The position numbers and the translations under genes are program-made. This document shows positions 56,052 to 64,000 of a stretch of 64,000 nt of DNA, piece after piece (position 1 is the first letter of the stretch; each line of letters opens with the position of its first letter). Source of the stretch: Brooklawnia sp032229645. GTDB taxonomy: Bacteria; Actinomycetota; Actinomycetes; Propionibacteriales; Propionibacteriaceae. The notes beneath the pieces are model-generated. The model made no database searches, was not told the origin of the DNA, and saw nothing but the letters and a program-made list of their open reading frames with translations. The DNA lies in NCBI GenBank assembly GCA_963722295.1, contig CAVRLB010000001.1, positions 62,001 to 126,000 of the forward strand, read 5' to 3'.

Positions 56052-57626
56052 CTAGAACGGCCAGATCACAGGTACCAGGAACACGCCCGCAAGGCCGTAA
56101 AACACCAACAGCGGCAGCCCGAGCTTCCAGTAGTCCCCAAATCGGTAGCCGGCGGCCTCCATCACCACGAGATTGGCCGGGGTCGCAACCGGTGTGAGCA
56201 GCGCTCCTGCTGAGAACACGGCAATTGCAATCAGGATCGGCACCGGCGAGACGCTCATCTCGGCGGCAGCTGCAAGCCCGATCGGCGTCACGATCAGTGC
56301 CGTCGCCATGTTGCTGATCAGCTGGCCGAGGACCGCCGTGATGACGAACAATCCGGCAAGCAGTGCATAGGGCCCCGCCTGGCCGATCAGCGACACGAGC
56401 CCTCCGGCCAGCTGCTCGGCGGCGCCTGAATTCTCCATGGCCACCGACAACGACATCATGCCTGCGACCATGATGATCGTCGTCCACGAGATTCCCCGAT
56501 AAGCCTGCTCGACGCTCAACACGCCGGTCAGAACGAGCGCCAATGCGGCGGTGATACCGGCCACCGGGGGAGGCACCAGCCCGGTGGCCAGCAGAATCAC
56601 CATGCCTGCCAGTATCCCGAGGGCACGCTTGCCGCCGACCCCCAGCGGAACGGCCTGTCGGCGAACGTTCTCGGGCTCGTCGACGGCCAGCAGGCCGGGA
56701 TCTTCGGCAGCAAGATCAAGCGCATCCCAGGGGCCACGCAGCAACAGCCGGTCGCCGGTTACCAGGGTGAAGGCACCCCGGCGGTCCTCCTGGTCAACGT
56801 CATGCCCGCGATGGTGTGCGGCGACCACGACCAGATTGCCGCTGTCGGTGACCATGCCGGTGTACACCTCATCTCCGACGTAGGGCGAGCGCGGCGGCAC
56901 GATGAACTCTGCCACACCGACTTCGCGTCCCATCGCCGGTTCATCACCGGCCAGCCCGTAGTGGGCCTCCAACAGCGAACCGTGCGCACCGAAATCGCGG
57001 AGCGCGCGGCGCGGTGTCCGCGTGGGTACCAGCCGGGAGCCGAGGAGCACCGTGAGGACAATCGTGATAACAAGCAGCGGTGCGCCTATCAAAGCAACCG
57101 AGAACAGCCCGATTCGCTGCCCACTGACCTCTTGGACATAGTCGGCGAGCACGACGGTAACCGGAGAACCGGTCAGCATGAGGAGCGAGCCAGCGTGGGC
57201 GGCAAACGCTGCGGGCAAGAGCAACTCGGACGGCGAGCGGCGTCCCCTGATCGCGATCGCCACCACGACGGGGGTGAGGGCGGCCACCGAGCCGTTGGGA
57301 GTGATCAGGGCGGTGAGCACCGCGACCATCAGCATGATGGTGACCGTCAGCCGGGTAGGACTCGTCCCGGCAGTGCGCATAGCGCGATCGCCAACCCACG
57401 CAGTGACCCCCGTCGCGTCCAGCGCCTCGCTCACAACGAAGAGCGCAGCGATGAACAAGATGGTCGGATCGCCGAAACCGGCCACTGCCTCGTTGAGAGT
57501 CAGCACCCCGCTCGCCCACAAGGCAAGCGGGACCATCATCGCGATGACCGCGACCGGCAGGCGATCCCAAATGAACAAGGCGACGGTGATGGCCAAGACA
57601 AGCAGGGTGATGAGGCTGGATGACAT
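56052..57626 (-). CDS. SLC13 family permease (divalent anion:sodium symporter type)
   Basis: 524 residues, about eleven membrane segments split by a cytosolic RCK_C/TrkA_C-like domain (about 215-300, VAEFIVPPRSPYVG and LVVVAAHHRG, DRLLLRGPWDAL). SLC13 hallmarks are the two SNT-like re-entrant loops, ITPNGSVAALTPVVVAIA near residue 108 and ISNMATALIVTPIGLAAA near residue 442. Members carry sulfate or dicarboxylates with sodium. Last gene of a four-gene operon, 12 bases after the glutaminase stop; it could export or import dicarboxylates derived from glutamate. Confidence 0.85.
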   Translation of the reverse strand: MSSSLITLLVLAITVALFIWDRLPVAVIAMMVPLALWASGVLTLNEAVAGFGDPTILFIAALFVVSEALDATGVTAWVGDRAMRTAGTSPTRLTVTIMLMVAVLTALITPNGSVAALTPVVVAIAIRGRRSPSELLLPAAFAAHAGSLLMLTGSPVTVVLADYVQEVSGQRIGLFSVALIGAPLLVITIVLTVLLGSRLVPTRTPRRALRDFGAHGSLLEAHYGLAGDEPAMGREVGVAEFIVPPRSPYVGDEVYTGMVTDSGNLVVVAAHHRGHDVDQEDRRGAFTLVTGDRLLLRGPWDALDLAAEDPGLLAVDEPENVRRQAVPLGVGGKRALGILAGMVILLATGLVPPPVAGITAALALVLTGVLSVEQAYRGISWTTIIMVAGMMSLSVAMENSGAAEQLAGGLVSLIGQAGPYALLAGLFVITAVLGQLISNMATALIVTPIGLAAAAEMSVSPVPILIAIAVFSAGALLTPVATPANLVVMEAAGYRFGDYWKLGLPLLVFYGLAGVFLVPVIWPF

Positions 57627-57638
57627 GAGCTGATGGGC

Positions 57639-58643
57639 CTATTCCGGAGATATCAGAGGAATGGAGTTGAGCAGATCCAGGCCCAGTTCCTGCGACAAGA
57701 AGCGGGCCACCTGGCCACCGCGGACGCTGTTCCCCGCGGAGTCGAGCGGCGGTGAGAAGACCCCCAAGCCGCCCTTGCCCGGGGAAACGGTCATGACGCC
57801 ACCGGCGATACCGCTCTTGGCGGGCTGGCCGACCTCGTACAACCAGTCGCCGGACTCTTCATACATCCCGGCAGTCAGCATCACGGCGAGCACCGCGTGA
57901 CACAGCTCAGGTGTGATCGGCTGCTCGCCGGTGACGGGATTGACTCCTCCGTCGGCAAGCGTGGCCCCCATCACCGCCAAGTCCCGCGCTGTGACGCGCA
58001 GGCAACTCTGGCGGGTGTAAAGGTCGAGAGCCAGATCGGGATCGCAACCCAGCAGACCGCGCGCGTGAAGCAGCCAGGCCGCCGAGCGATTCACGTGGTT
58101 GGTGGCCGACGCGCAGGCGTAGACCTCCTCGTCGAGTTCCAGTGAGCGCCCTGCGAACGCCGATAGGCCGCCAAGAAGGATATCCCATTTTTCCTCCGCC
58201 TTGCCGGCGATCCAACTCGCCGAGGCGATCGCGCCTGGGTTCACCATCGGATTCGTGCGGCCGTCCGTAGAGCGTTCGATCGCTTCGACGGCGTTGAACC
58301 GTAGCCCTGTCGCGTTTGCCCCGATTAAACGGCGGGCGGACCGGACTCCGAGGGTTCGGCCGACCAGCGCGAATGTGAACGGCTTGGCGACGCTCATGAT
58401 CGTAAAGCTGTGATCGGCATCGCCCGCGATGTGCGCCGTGCCGTCCACTTCGAGCAGGCAGATGCCGAAGAGATCGACATCTGCCTGCTCCAGCGCAGGG
58501 TAGACCTTCGACGGCGCACCGTCGCGGCAGCCCCGGGAGAGCTCGTATGCTCTCCAGACGAGATGGTCGACGGTCTGCGGCGCAGGGAGGCTCCCTGTCG
58601 AAACGAAGGGCTCCCTGCCGCTGGCCGAGGGCGATCCGGTCAC
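57639..58643 (-). CDS. glsA: Glutaminase (serine-dependent, GlsA family)
   Basis: 334 residues from the GTG at 58643, which overlaps the AbgT stop as GTGA; the longer open frame lies inside that gene. The beta-lactamase-like catalytic Ser-x-x-Lys is SVAKPF, with NPMVNPGAI, the Tyr-containing CASATNHVNRSAAWLL and YEVGQPAKSGIAGGV. It hydrolyses glutamine to glutamate and ammonia in the cytosol. The N-terminus is about 15-20 residues longer than in the usual ~308-residue enzyme. It lies between an AbgT transporter and an SLC13 permease. Confidence 0.92.
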   Translation of the reverse strand: MTGSPSASGREPFVSTGSLPAPQTVDHLVWRAYELSRGCRDGAPSKVYPALEQADVDLFGICLLEVDGTAHIAGDADHSFTIMSVAKPFTFALVGRTLGVRSARRLIGANATGLRFNAVEAIERSTDGRTNPMVNPGAIASASWIAGKAEEKWDILLGGLSAFAGRSLELDEEVYACASATNHVNRSAAWLLHARGLLGCDPDLALDLYTRQSCLRVTARDLAVMGATLADGGVNPVTGEQPITPELCHAVLAVMLTAGMYEESGDWLYEVGQPAKSGIAGGVMTVSPGKGGLGVFSPPLDSAGNSVRGGQVARFLSQELGLDLLNSIPLISPE

Positions 58644-60304
58644 GGGACACTCGGCGGGTAGCCGGGACCCAACGGGATGCCGAGCATGAACCAGGCGATG
58701 AACAGGATTGTCCATGCGACCAGGATGATGCCGGCATATGGAAGCATGAGCGCCACCACGGTGCCGATGCCGGACTTCTTCTGGTATCGCTGGGCCACGG
58801 TGACGATGAATGGGAGGTAGACCATCAGCGGCGTCAGCGCATTGACCGGTGAATCGGCGACGCGGTAGGCGGCGAGCAGGGTCTGTGGTGCGACACCGAG
58901 CCTCATGAACAACGGTACGAAGATGGGCGCGAAGATCGCCCATTTCGGTAGTGAACCGGGCATGATGAAGTCGAGTAGCACGATGACCAGGATGAATCCG
59001 ATCAGCAAGGGCACCGCCCCGATGTTTGCCTGTTCCAGCAATTCAGCCAGCGAGCCGGCGATCACCGGTGGCAGATTCGACCAGTTGAATAAGGCGATGA
59101 ATTGGCTGATCATCATCAGCATCAGCACCATGCCGCCCAGCCCCGCGAAGGTCTTGGTGATTGCTTTGATGACGTCTGCGCTGCCGGTCATCGTTTTCGC
59201 GCCGATCCCGTAGCAGATGCCCGAGACGAGGAACGCCAGCATGATGATGAACAGCAGGCTGTCCATGAATGGTGTCTGCCCGATGATGTTGCCTGTTTCG
59301 GGGTCGCGTAGCGGAGCCCCGGGGGGCGCGGTGATGGCGACCACGATCAGCACGACCGCGCCAAGGCCGAGCAGTGCCATGCGGCTGCCTCTCTTGTCTG
59401 CTTCGGGGCTGATGGACGCTACTTCTTCGGCGTGTGCCGCGGTTGCTGCGTCCGGATGCCACGGGCCCAGCCGGGGCTCAACGATACGTTCGGTGATGAT
59501 CGCGGCGACGAATGCGATGATCAGTGAGGATGCGATCATGAACCAGTAGTTGGCGACGATGCTGATGGGTTCGCCTCCGGCGAGTTCTATCGACTCGTTG
59601 GCGATTTCGGTGATCATGGCGTCGGTCGGTGTCGGTATCAGGTTGACCATGAAGATCGTGGCTACGCCGGCGAACCCGGTGGCCAGACCGGCCAGGGGGT
59701 GCCGTCCGACGCTGGCGAAGGCTGCTGCGGCCAATGGGATGAGGATCAGATATCCGGCGTCCGAGGCCGCCGACGAGAGCACACCGGTGAGCACCAGGAT
59801 GAAGGTGAGAGCCCACTTGGGCGCCGCTCCGACCAGTTTTCGGATCAAGGAGCCGAGCAAGCCCGCCTCCTCGGCGACGCCGGCACCCATCATCGCGACG
59901 AAGGTGACGCCGATGACGGCGAAACCCGAGAAGTTGTTCACGAACGACGAGAAGATGAATCGGATGCCATCGACCGAGATCAAGCTCTTGATCGGAATGG
60001 TCTGTTCTACGATCTCCCAGTCGTCCGGGGTGGCATCCGGTGCCGAGATGCTGGGTACGGTGCTGTCTTCATAGAAGTCGTAATTCGCGCTCTGCCCGAC
60101 TGGGACGGTGACCTCCTCGGTGACGCTGACCCCCGCCAGCGACAGGCCCCAGGAAAGCACGATCACCAAGAGAATCAGGTAGCAGAACATCAGCGCCGGG
60201 TGCGGGACCTTATTGCCGATGCGTTCGACTGCGCCGAGGAAACCGCTCTGACCAGCATCTTCCCCCTCGCCGACGACATCGGCCTCGTTATCGGCCTTAC
60301 TCAT
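58640..60304 (-). CDS. AbgT family transporter
   Basis: 554 residues. A charged N-terminal tail of about 30 residues precedes ERIGNKVPHPALMFCYLILLVIV, the family opening, then about eleven further membrane segments with the conserved FVNNFSGFAVIG, GLLGSLIRKLVG, SAASDAGYLILIPLAA and FIMPGSLPKWAIFAPIF. E. coli AbgT imports p-aminobenzoyl-glutamate; other members export sulfonamides. Clustered with an aminopeptidase and a glutaminase rather than AbgA/AbgB hydrolases, so a peptide or acyl-glutamate substrate is plausible. Starts 14 bases after the aminopeptidase stop. Confidence 0.92.
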   Translation of the reverse strand: MSKADNEADVVGEGEDAGQSGFLGAVERIGNKVPHPALMFCYLILLVIVLSWGLSLAGVSVTEEVTVPVGQSANYDFYEDSTVPSISAPDATPDDWEIVEQTIPIKSLISVDGIRFIFSSFVNNFSGFAVIGVTFVAMMGAGVAEEAGLLGSLIRKLVGAAPKWALTFILVLTGVLSSAASDAGYLILIPLAAAAFASVGRHPLAGLATGFAGVATIFMVNLIPTPTDAMITEIANESIELAGGEPISIVANYWFMIASSLIIAFVAAIITERIVEPRLGPWHPDAATAAHAEEVASISPEADKRGSRMALLGLGAVVLIVVAITAPPGAPLRDPETGNIIGQTPFMDSLLFIIMLAFLVSGICYGIGAKTMTGSADVIKAITKTFAGLGGMVLMLMMISQFIALFNWSNLPPVIAGSLAELLEQANIGAVPLLIGFILVIVLLDFIMPGSLPKWAIFAPIFVPLFMRLGVAPQTLLAAYRVADSPVNALTPLMVYLPFIVTVAQRYQKKSGIGTVVALMLPYAGIILVAWTILFIAWFMLGIPLGPGYPPSVP

Positions 60305-60317
60305 TTCGTTGCTCCGA

Positions 60318-61793
60318 TCATGCTTTGAAATTCAGTGCAAGGTCGATCAGCAGCCGGGTTCCGAATCCGGTGGGGCCCTGATTCAGCCACTTCTTCGCGG
60401 CCACGGATTGCGCGGTGCCGGCGATGTCGATGTGCGCCCAGGGTTTGCCTGCGACGAACTCTTCCAGGAACAATGCGGCGGTGATGCTGCCCGCGTTGAT
60501 GCCGCCCACGTTGCGCAGATCTGCGATCGGCGAGTTCAGTTCGTGGCGGTAGCGCTGTGCCAGAGGTAACTCCCAGACCGGTTCGTCCACCCGTTCGGCT
60601 GCAGCCTTCACCTGGCCCAGTAGTTGCTGGTCGTTGCCGAGTACGGCGGCGATCTCGACGCCGAGGGCACGCATTGCCGCGCCGGTGAGGGTCGCGATGT
60701 CGACGATCGCGTCAGCATCGTCCTCGGTGGCGAGCACCAGGGCATCGGCCATCACGAGACGTCCCTCGGCATCGGTGTTGATCACCTCGACCGTCTTGCC
60801 GTTGCGCATGACGATGATGTCGCCGAGCCGCAACGCCGATCCCGACGGCATATTGTCGGTGCACATCATGTAGCCGATCACCTCGGCTTGGCACCCCAGA
60901 TCCTTGAGGGTGGTCATCGCCGCGAAGAGCGCACCAGCGCCGGTCATGTCATTTTTCATCGTGGCATGCATCTCGTCGCCGGGCTTGAGCGCAAGACCAC
61001 CCGCGTCATAGGTGATGCCCTTGCCGACCAGAGCGAGCCGTCCGGTGGGAGTACCAACGGGACGGTAGATCAGCTTCACCATCACGGGAGGCTCGACACT
61101 ACCGAGATTGACGCCCAACAGTCCGCCGCATCCCATCTCAACGAGTCCAGCCTCATCGATGATCTGCACCTCCAGACCGCTCGCGGCGCCCACCTCGAGC
61201 GCCACCTGTGCCATCCGGGTCGGAGTAAGAAGGCCACCAGGAGTCCCGGCCAGATCACGGCCCAGCTTCGCGGCCTGGACGATGATCTTGCCGCGTTCTA
61301 TTCCCTCGCTGAGCTCGGGAACGAGTGCGGCGTCCGCAACGAGTTCGAGCGAGTCGAGTCTGGCGTCGTCGGCTTCGGCGCCCAGTCGGAAGACGTAGCG
61401 GGCCAGTGCGGCACCCTCGACGAAGGCGGTGGCGACGTCGGCCTCGCAGAGATCGGTGTCCGGCACTTTGAGGGCCAGCGCACGATGCGCGGGGACGGCT
61501 CGTGCCAGCGCCGCTGCCAGATCGCGCATGGTGGTCAGATCAGCACCGGAGCGTTCACCCGCGCCTAGCAGCACGGTGACGGGTGTCTGTGTGCCGGCAA
61601 GCACTAGCGTCGCGCCTGGCTTCGGCGAGAATCCCAGTTCGGCGGCGCGGGCCGCGCTGAGCCCGCCGTCGGGTTCCTCGCCCTCGAACACCACAATGCC
61701 GAGCGCGGTGGCCTGGGACACCAGTTCGACCGCTGAAACCTTCAGATTGCGTTGAGGAAGTTCAAAGGCTGGATAAGGGGCCTTGTGTGTCAT
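60318..61793 (-). CDS. M17 family leucyl aminopeptidase
   Basis: 491 residues from the ATG at 61793, with GGAGAAGAG upstream. The dimetal active site motifs are VGKGITYDAGGLALKP (Lys and Asp), MKNDMTGAGA (Asp) and NTDAEGRLVMADAL (Asp and Glu plus the Arg that holds bicarbonate). The N-terminal domain (about 1-170) is divergent as usual. It removes N-terminal residues from peptides in the cytosol. First gene of the operon with AbgT, glutaminase and SLC13, so peptide-derived glutamate or glutamine may be what this operon handles. Confidence 0.93.
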   Translation of the reverse strand: MTHKAPYPAFELPQRNLKVSAVELVSQATALGIVVFEGEEPDGGLSAARAAELGFSPKPGATLVLAGTQTPVTVLLGAGERSGADLTTMRDLAAALARAVPAHRALALKVPDTDLCEADVATAFVEGAALARYVFRLGAEADDARLDSLELVADAALVPELSEGIERGKIIVQAAKLGRDLAGTPGGLLTPTRMAQVALEVGAASGLEVQIIDEAGLVEMGCGGLLGVNLGSVEPPVMVKLIYRPVGTPTGRLALVGKGITYDAGGLALKPGDEMHATMKNDMTGAGALFAAMTTLKDLGCQAEVIGYMMCTDNMPSGSALRLGDIIVMRNGKTVEVINTDAEGRLVMADALVLATEDDADAIVDIATLTGAAMRALGVEIAAVLGNDQQLLGQVKAAAERVDEPVWELPLAQRYRHELNSPIADLRNVGGINAGSITAALFLEEFVAGKPWAHIDIAGTAQSVAAKKWLNQGPTGFGTRLLIDLALNFKA

Positions 61794-61901
61794 GGGAACT
61801 CTTCTCCGTATTCGATACCCCGCCATCGCACAGGTGGAGGTGAGATAGAGAATAGAACTCTGTCGCTGCGGACTCCCCGGCGCCCACGGCGTTGGTCGAA
61901 A

Positions 61902-61921
61902 AACCCCTTTACCTAGGGGTT
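61902..61921. promoter_or_regulatory. Short inverted repeat between divergent pepA-type and DUF6325 genes
   Basis: AACCCCT-TTACCT-AGGGGTT, 7-bp perfect arms. It lies 108 bases before the aminopeptidase start and 62 before DUF6325. Could be an operator for either operon. Confidence 0.4.
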
Positions 61922-61983
61922 CTGACCGCCTGAGATCGTCTGTTTCACAGCTAAGACCAGAATGTGGTGATTAGAGTTTCCTC

Positions 61984-62409
61984 ATGGCAACTGATCTCTA
62001 TGCAGGACCGGTGAACCATGCGGTATTCGTTGTGCCGCGTGAGAGTGACCTATCGCGGGTAGCGCAGGCACTCGTGCGGAGCGGGGTCGGCGGTGCGTTT
62101 GAGGTTCTCGATCTGGAAGTCGTTGCCTTGGCTGCCGATGGTGCGGCGGTTCGTCTCTCGGCCGAGCAGGACCCGCGGCTGTCGGAGTTCGATACTGCGT
62201 TCACCGAACTACTGGACGACGAAGATCTGGCCGCGCTGGGCGCCGAACTCGCGGTCGGCGAGTACGCCATTGTGGTGGTCTACGAGGATCGCGGGTTGGC
62301 CGGAGTTGCTCGCGAGGTTCAGCAGAACGGCGGCCGCGAACTATGGTCCGGTGGGGTAGCACTGGAGGATCTTGAGAAAGCGATCGCCAACAGTGAGGAC
62401 GAGCGATGA
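61984..62409 (+). CDS. DUF6325 family protein
   Basis: 141 residues. The pattern VRSGVGGAFEVLDLEVVALAADG, a middle region ending LLDDEDLAALGAELAVGEYAIVVVYED, and the final REVQQNGGRELWSGGVALEDLEKAI match a family of small actinobacterial proteins that I recognise as DUF6325, related to DUF1269. No function is established. TAGAGT six bases before the ATG indicates a leaderless message. Its stop overlaps the start of the SHOCT gene, the usual companion. Confidence 0.78.
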   Translation: MATDLYAGPVNHAVFVVPRESDLSRVAQALVRSGVGGAFEVLDLEVVALAADGAAVRLSAEQDPRLSEFDTAFTELLDDEDLAALGAELAVGEYAIVVVYEDRGLAGVAREVQQNGGRELWSGGVALEDLEKAIANSEDER

Positions 62410-62690
62410 GCCTGCTAAGAACCGCTGCACGAGCAAGCGTGGCGACCCGCGTGATCGGGAACGTCCAGCGTAAACAGCACCGCCGCTGGTCCGCTGAGGA
62501 CGCCCGAGAAGCCCCTGGTATTGCCCAGCACGGCATCGAGGCCGCCCAACCGCCGGCGCCTCCCGCTGGCGGCCCGGCCGATATGAGTGCCGTCATGGCG
62601 CAGCTTGCTCAACTCGGCCAATTGCGGGACTCCGGAGTCTTGAATTCCGAGGAATTCGAGGCACAGAAGAAGCGCATTCTCGGCGGCTGA
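62406..62690 (+). CDS. SHOCT domain-containing protein
   Basis: 94 residues. Basic, amphipathic N-terminus (SLLRTAARASVATRVIGNVQRKQHRR), a Pro/Ala-rich linker, and a C-terminal SHOCT motif LAQLGQLRDSGVLNSEEFEAQKKRILGG. SHOCT segments are thought to mediate oligomerisation or localisation. Coupled by ATGA overlap to DUF6325, so both are probably made together. Confidence 0.85.
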   Translation: MSLLRTAARASVATRVIGNVQRKQHRRWSAEDAREAPGIAQHGIEAAQPPAPPAGGPADMSAVMAQLAQLGQLRDSGVLNSEEFEAQKKRILGG

Positions 62691-62881
62691 TCCCGGGCTC
62701 GTGTCGGCAATTCCGCACCCCGATCGACGGTCTCGTACGGCGCATGCTGTCCGGGAGCCACTCCTGAGCGTGCGTGCGGTTGTATGCCTTTCATCGCGAT
62801 CTGTCGCTGCGGTCTCGGCGGATTCAGGTGCTACGCTCGCCGCGAGTTCTGGGTTTCCATCAAGTCGTCTGTCGAGGAGCC

Positions 62882-64000
62882 ATGTTCACCATTCCGTGGA
62901 GTGTCGTCGATCGTAAGATCGGACTGGGAATCGCGCTCTGCGGCGTCGCCATCGTTCTCCTCAACTCGCTCGCATTCATCGAGCAAGCGAGTCAATTCCA
63001 GGCGTGGTGGGTGACGCTCGCCGGTATCGTGCCGCTCCTGCAACTGCTCACCGCTGTGGGCTGGTCAAAGCTGCCACCGGCCGTGCTACGTAGCATCTGG
63101 GTATCCCAAGTGCTGGTGCTTCTGTTCGCTCTGGTCCTCGTGTATTGCGCCTGGGATGATGGTGGTCGGACGCCGTACCCTTTGTTGTGGTTGCTGGACT
63201 CAACAGTGGTCGCCGCCCTGGCGCTCACTGTTCGCCTGGCGTGGGCCCTCGCGGCGACACTCTTGCTGGCTGCCTCGGTTCCGCTCTCGGCGCTGGCTTT
63301 TCTCGGTACGATCCCGGCATCGGTGCTTTCGTGGGGTTTCGTGCACGCGTCGAACGTCATCTTTGTGATGCTGGCGTTGGTGATGCGTCAGCAAACGAAT
63401 CGGCTCGCGCGGGCCCGGGCAACAGCTGAGCATCTTCAGGCTGAGGAGGAGCGGGTTCGCGCCGCGTCGGCCGATTTCGAGCGCTTCGCCCGTGTCATCC
63501 ATGACGAGGTCCTATCGACCTTTGGTGCGGCAGTTCAGCTCACGGGCGATCCTCCGCCGCTACTGCGACGCAGCGCCACGGCAGCTCTGGATGCCCTGCG
63601 ACACGAAGATTTTCGCACCGACACAGAACCGGTTGAGCGTACGACCGAGGAAGCGCAGCAGCTGATTCTCGACCTGATCGGTGCTGCTGCGCCCGGCATC
63701 GAGGTTAGTTCGAAAGTGACTCCCGGCACGGTTACCTCCACAGCGGCCGGTGCTGTGGGTCTCGCCGCTGCCGAGGCATCCCGGAATGCCTTGCGTCACG
63801 CCGGAGGCGGGAGCGGGACCGTCATGGTCGGCGACGGATCGATCCGGGTGATCATCGTGGATGCTGGTCCCGGCTTCGATCCGGCGAAGATCCGATCAGG
63901 ACATTTCGGGATCAGTGGGAGCATCGTCAGGCGGATTGATGACTTGGACGGAGGCCGCGTGGCCTTCGACAGCGGCGCGGGTGGCACGACGGTGGTGATG
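62882..64000 (+). CDS. Sensor histidine kinase (3' end outside window)
   Basis: The frame from the ATG at 62882, with GAGGAG just upstream, stays open for 373 codons to the window end. The N-terminal ~165 residues hold about five membrane segments; a coiled coil follows (about 175-200, ARATAEHLQAEEERVRAASADFE). The phosphoacceptor is probably His207 in ARVIHDEVLST, of the HisKA_3 type with an adjacent Asp. The ATPase domain has an N box EASRNALRHAG and G1 box DAGPGFD; the window ends in the G2 region GGRVAFDSGAGGTTVV, so only a few residues are missing. A NarL-type response regulator is expected downstream. Confidence 0.88.
   Translation, partial: MFTIPWSVVDRKIGLGIALCGVAIVLLNSLAFIEQASQFQAWWVTLAGIVPLLQLLTAVGWSKLPPAVLRSIWVSQVLVLLFALVLVYCAWDDGGRTPYPLLWLLDSTVVAALALTVRLAWALAATLLLAASVPLSALAFLGTIPASVLSWGFVHASNVIFVMLALVMRQQTNRLARARATAEHLQAEEERVRAASADFERFARVIHDEVLSTFGAAVQLTGDPPPLLRRSATAALDALRHEDFRTDTEPVERTTEEAQQLILDLIGAAAPGIEVSSKVTPGTVTSTAAGAVGLAAAEASRNALRHAGGGSGTVMVGDGSIRVIIVDAGPGFDPAKIRSGHFGISGSIVRRIDDLDGGRVAFDSGAGGTTVVM

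Overview
The window looks like chromosome from a high-GC actinobacterium, most like the Propionibacteriaceae. This rests on gene content: septation protein SepH, the actinobacterial families DUF4193, DUF3710, DUF3000, DUF4235 and DUF5998, a DnaK-independent housekeeping set with dxs, dut, coaBC and acnA, and a ParC-type topoisomerase subunit, which mycobacteria lack. At least thirteen genes also begin with a TANNNT hexamer only 6-7 bases before the start codon, the hallmark of leaderless actinobacterial transcripts. Species cannot be read from the sequence.

Layout. 1-2.8 kb: the 3' part of a D-amino-acid dehydrogenase, an Asp/Glu racemase-like gene and a CHAD (polyphosphate-binding) protein. 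2.8-6.3 kb: a membrane protein coupled to a membrane-anchored beta-propeller protein. 6.4-10.5 kb: a five-gene minus-strand operon, DhaL, DhaK, metallo-beta-lactamase-fold lactonase, FmdB-like zinc ribbon, zinc alcohol dehydrogenase. 10.5-12.6 kb: macro-domain and GNAT genes, a CAU tRNA and a gene-poor stretch with two consensus DnaA boxes. 12.6-26.2 kb: housekeeping genes (PopT-type DUF368, NRDE, coaBC, carbonic anhydrase, ParC, App1, phosphodiesterase, sepH, dut, an RNA methyltransferase). 26.2-26.5 kb: a cluster of short repeats.

26.5-34.7 kb: a catabolic locus with an aldehyde dehydrogenase and SDR facing away from a fused E1, E2, zinc dehydrogenase, VOC and GntR operon. 34.8-39.7 kb: MarR/DUF998, a TetR-flavodoxin pair with paired operators, an SDR, and a methyltransferase carrying the wreck of a siderophore-interacting domain. 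39.8-50.7 kb: acnA under an 18-bp perfect palindrome, HIT, dxs, RNase D, msrB, a stand-alone LigD polymerase domain and a chelatase-like gene.

51.2-56.1 kb is the most accessory part. Two almost identical tRNA-Val genes form 120-bp inverted arms around tRNA-Gly and tRNA-Cys. Then come small genes with no recognised function, a HicA/HicB toxin-antitoxin pair whose hicA carries a one-base frameshift, a GCS2-type ligase with a glutamine amidotransferase, and a fragment of a mobile-element primase with internal stops. I read this as a decayed integrative element next to tRNA-Val. 56.0-61.8 kb: a four-gene minus-strand operon of M17 aminopeptidase, AbgT transporter, glutaminase and SLC13 permease, which would link peptide or acyl-glutamate uptake to glutamate release. 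62-64 kb: DUF6325 and SHOCT genes and a sensor histidine kinase running off the window end.
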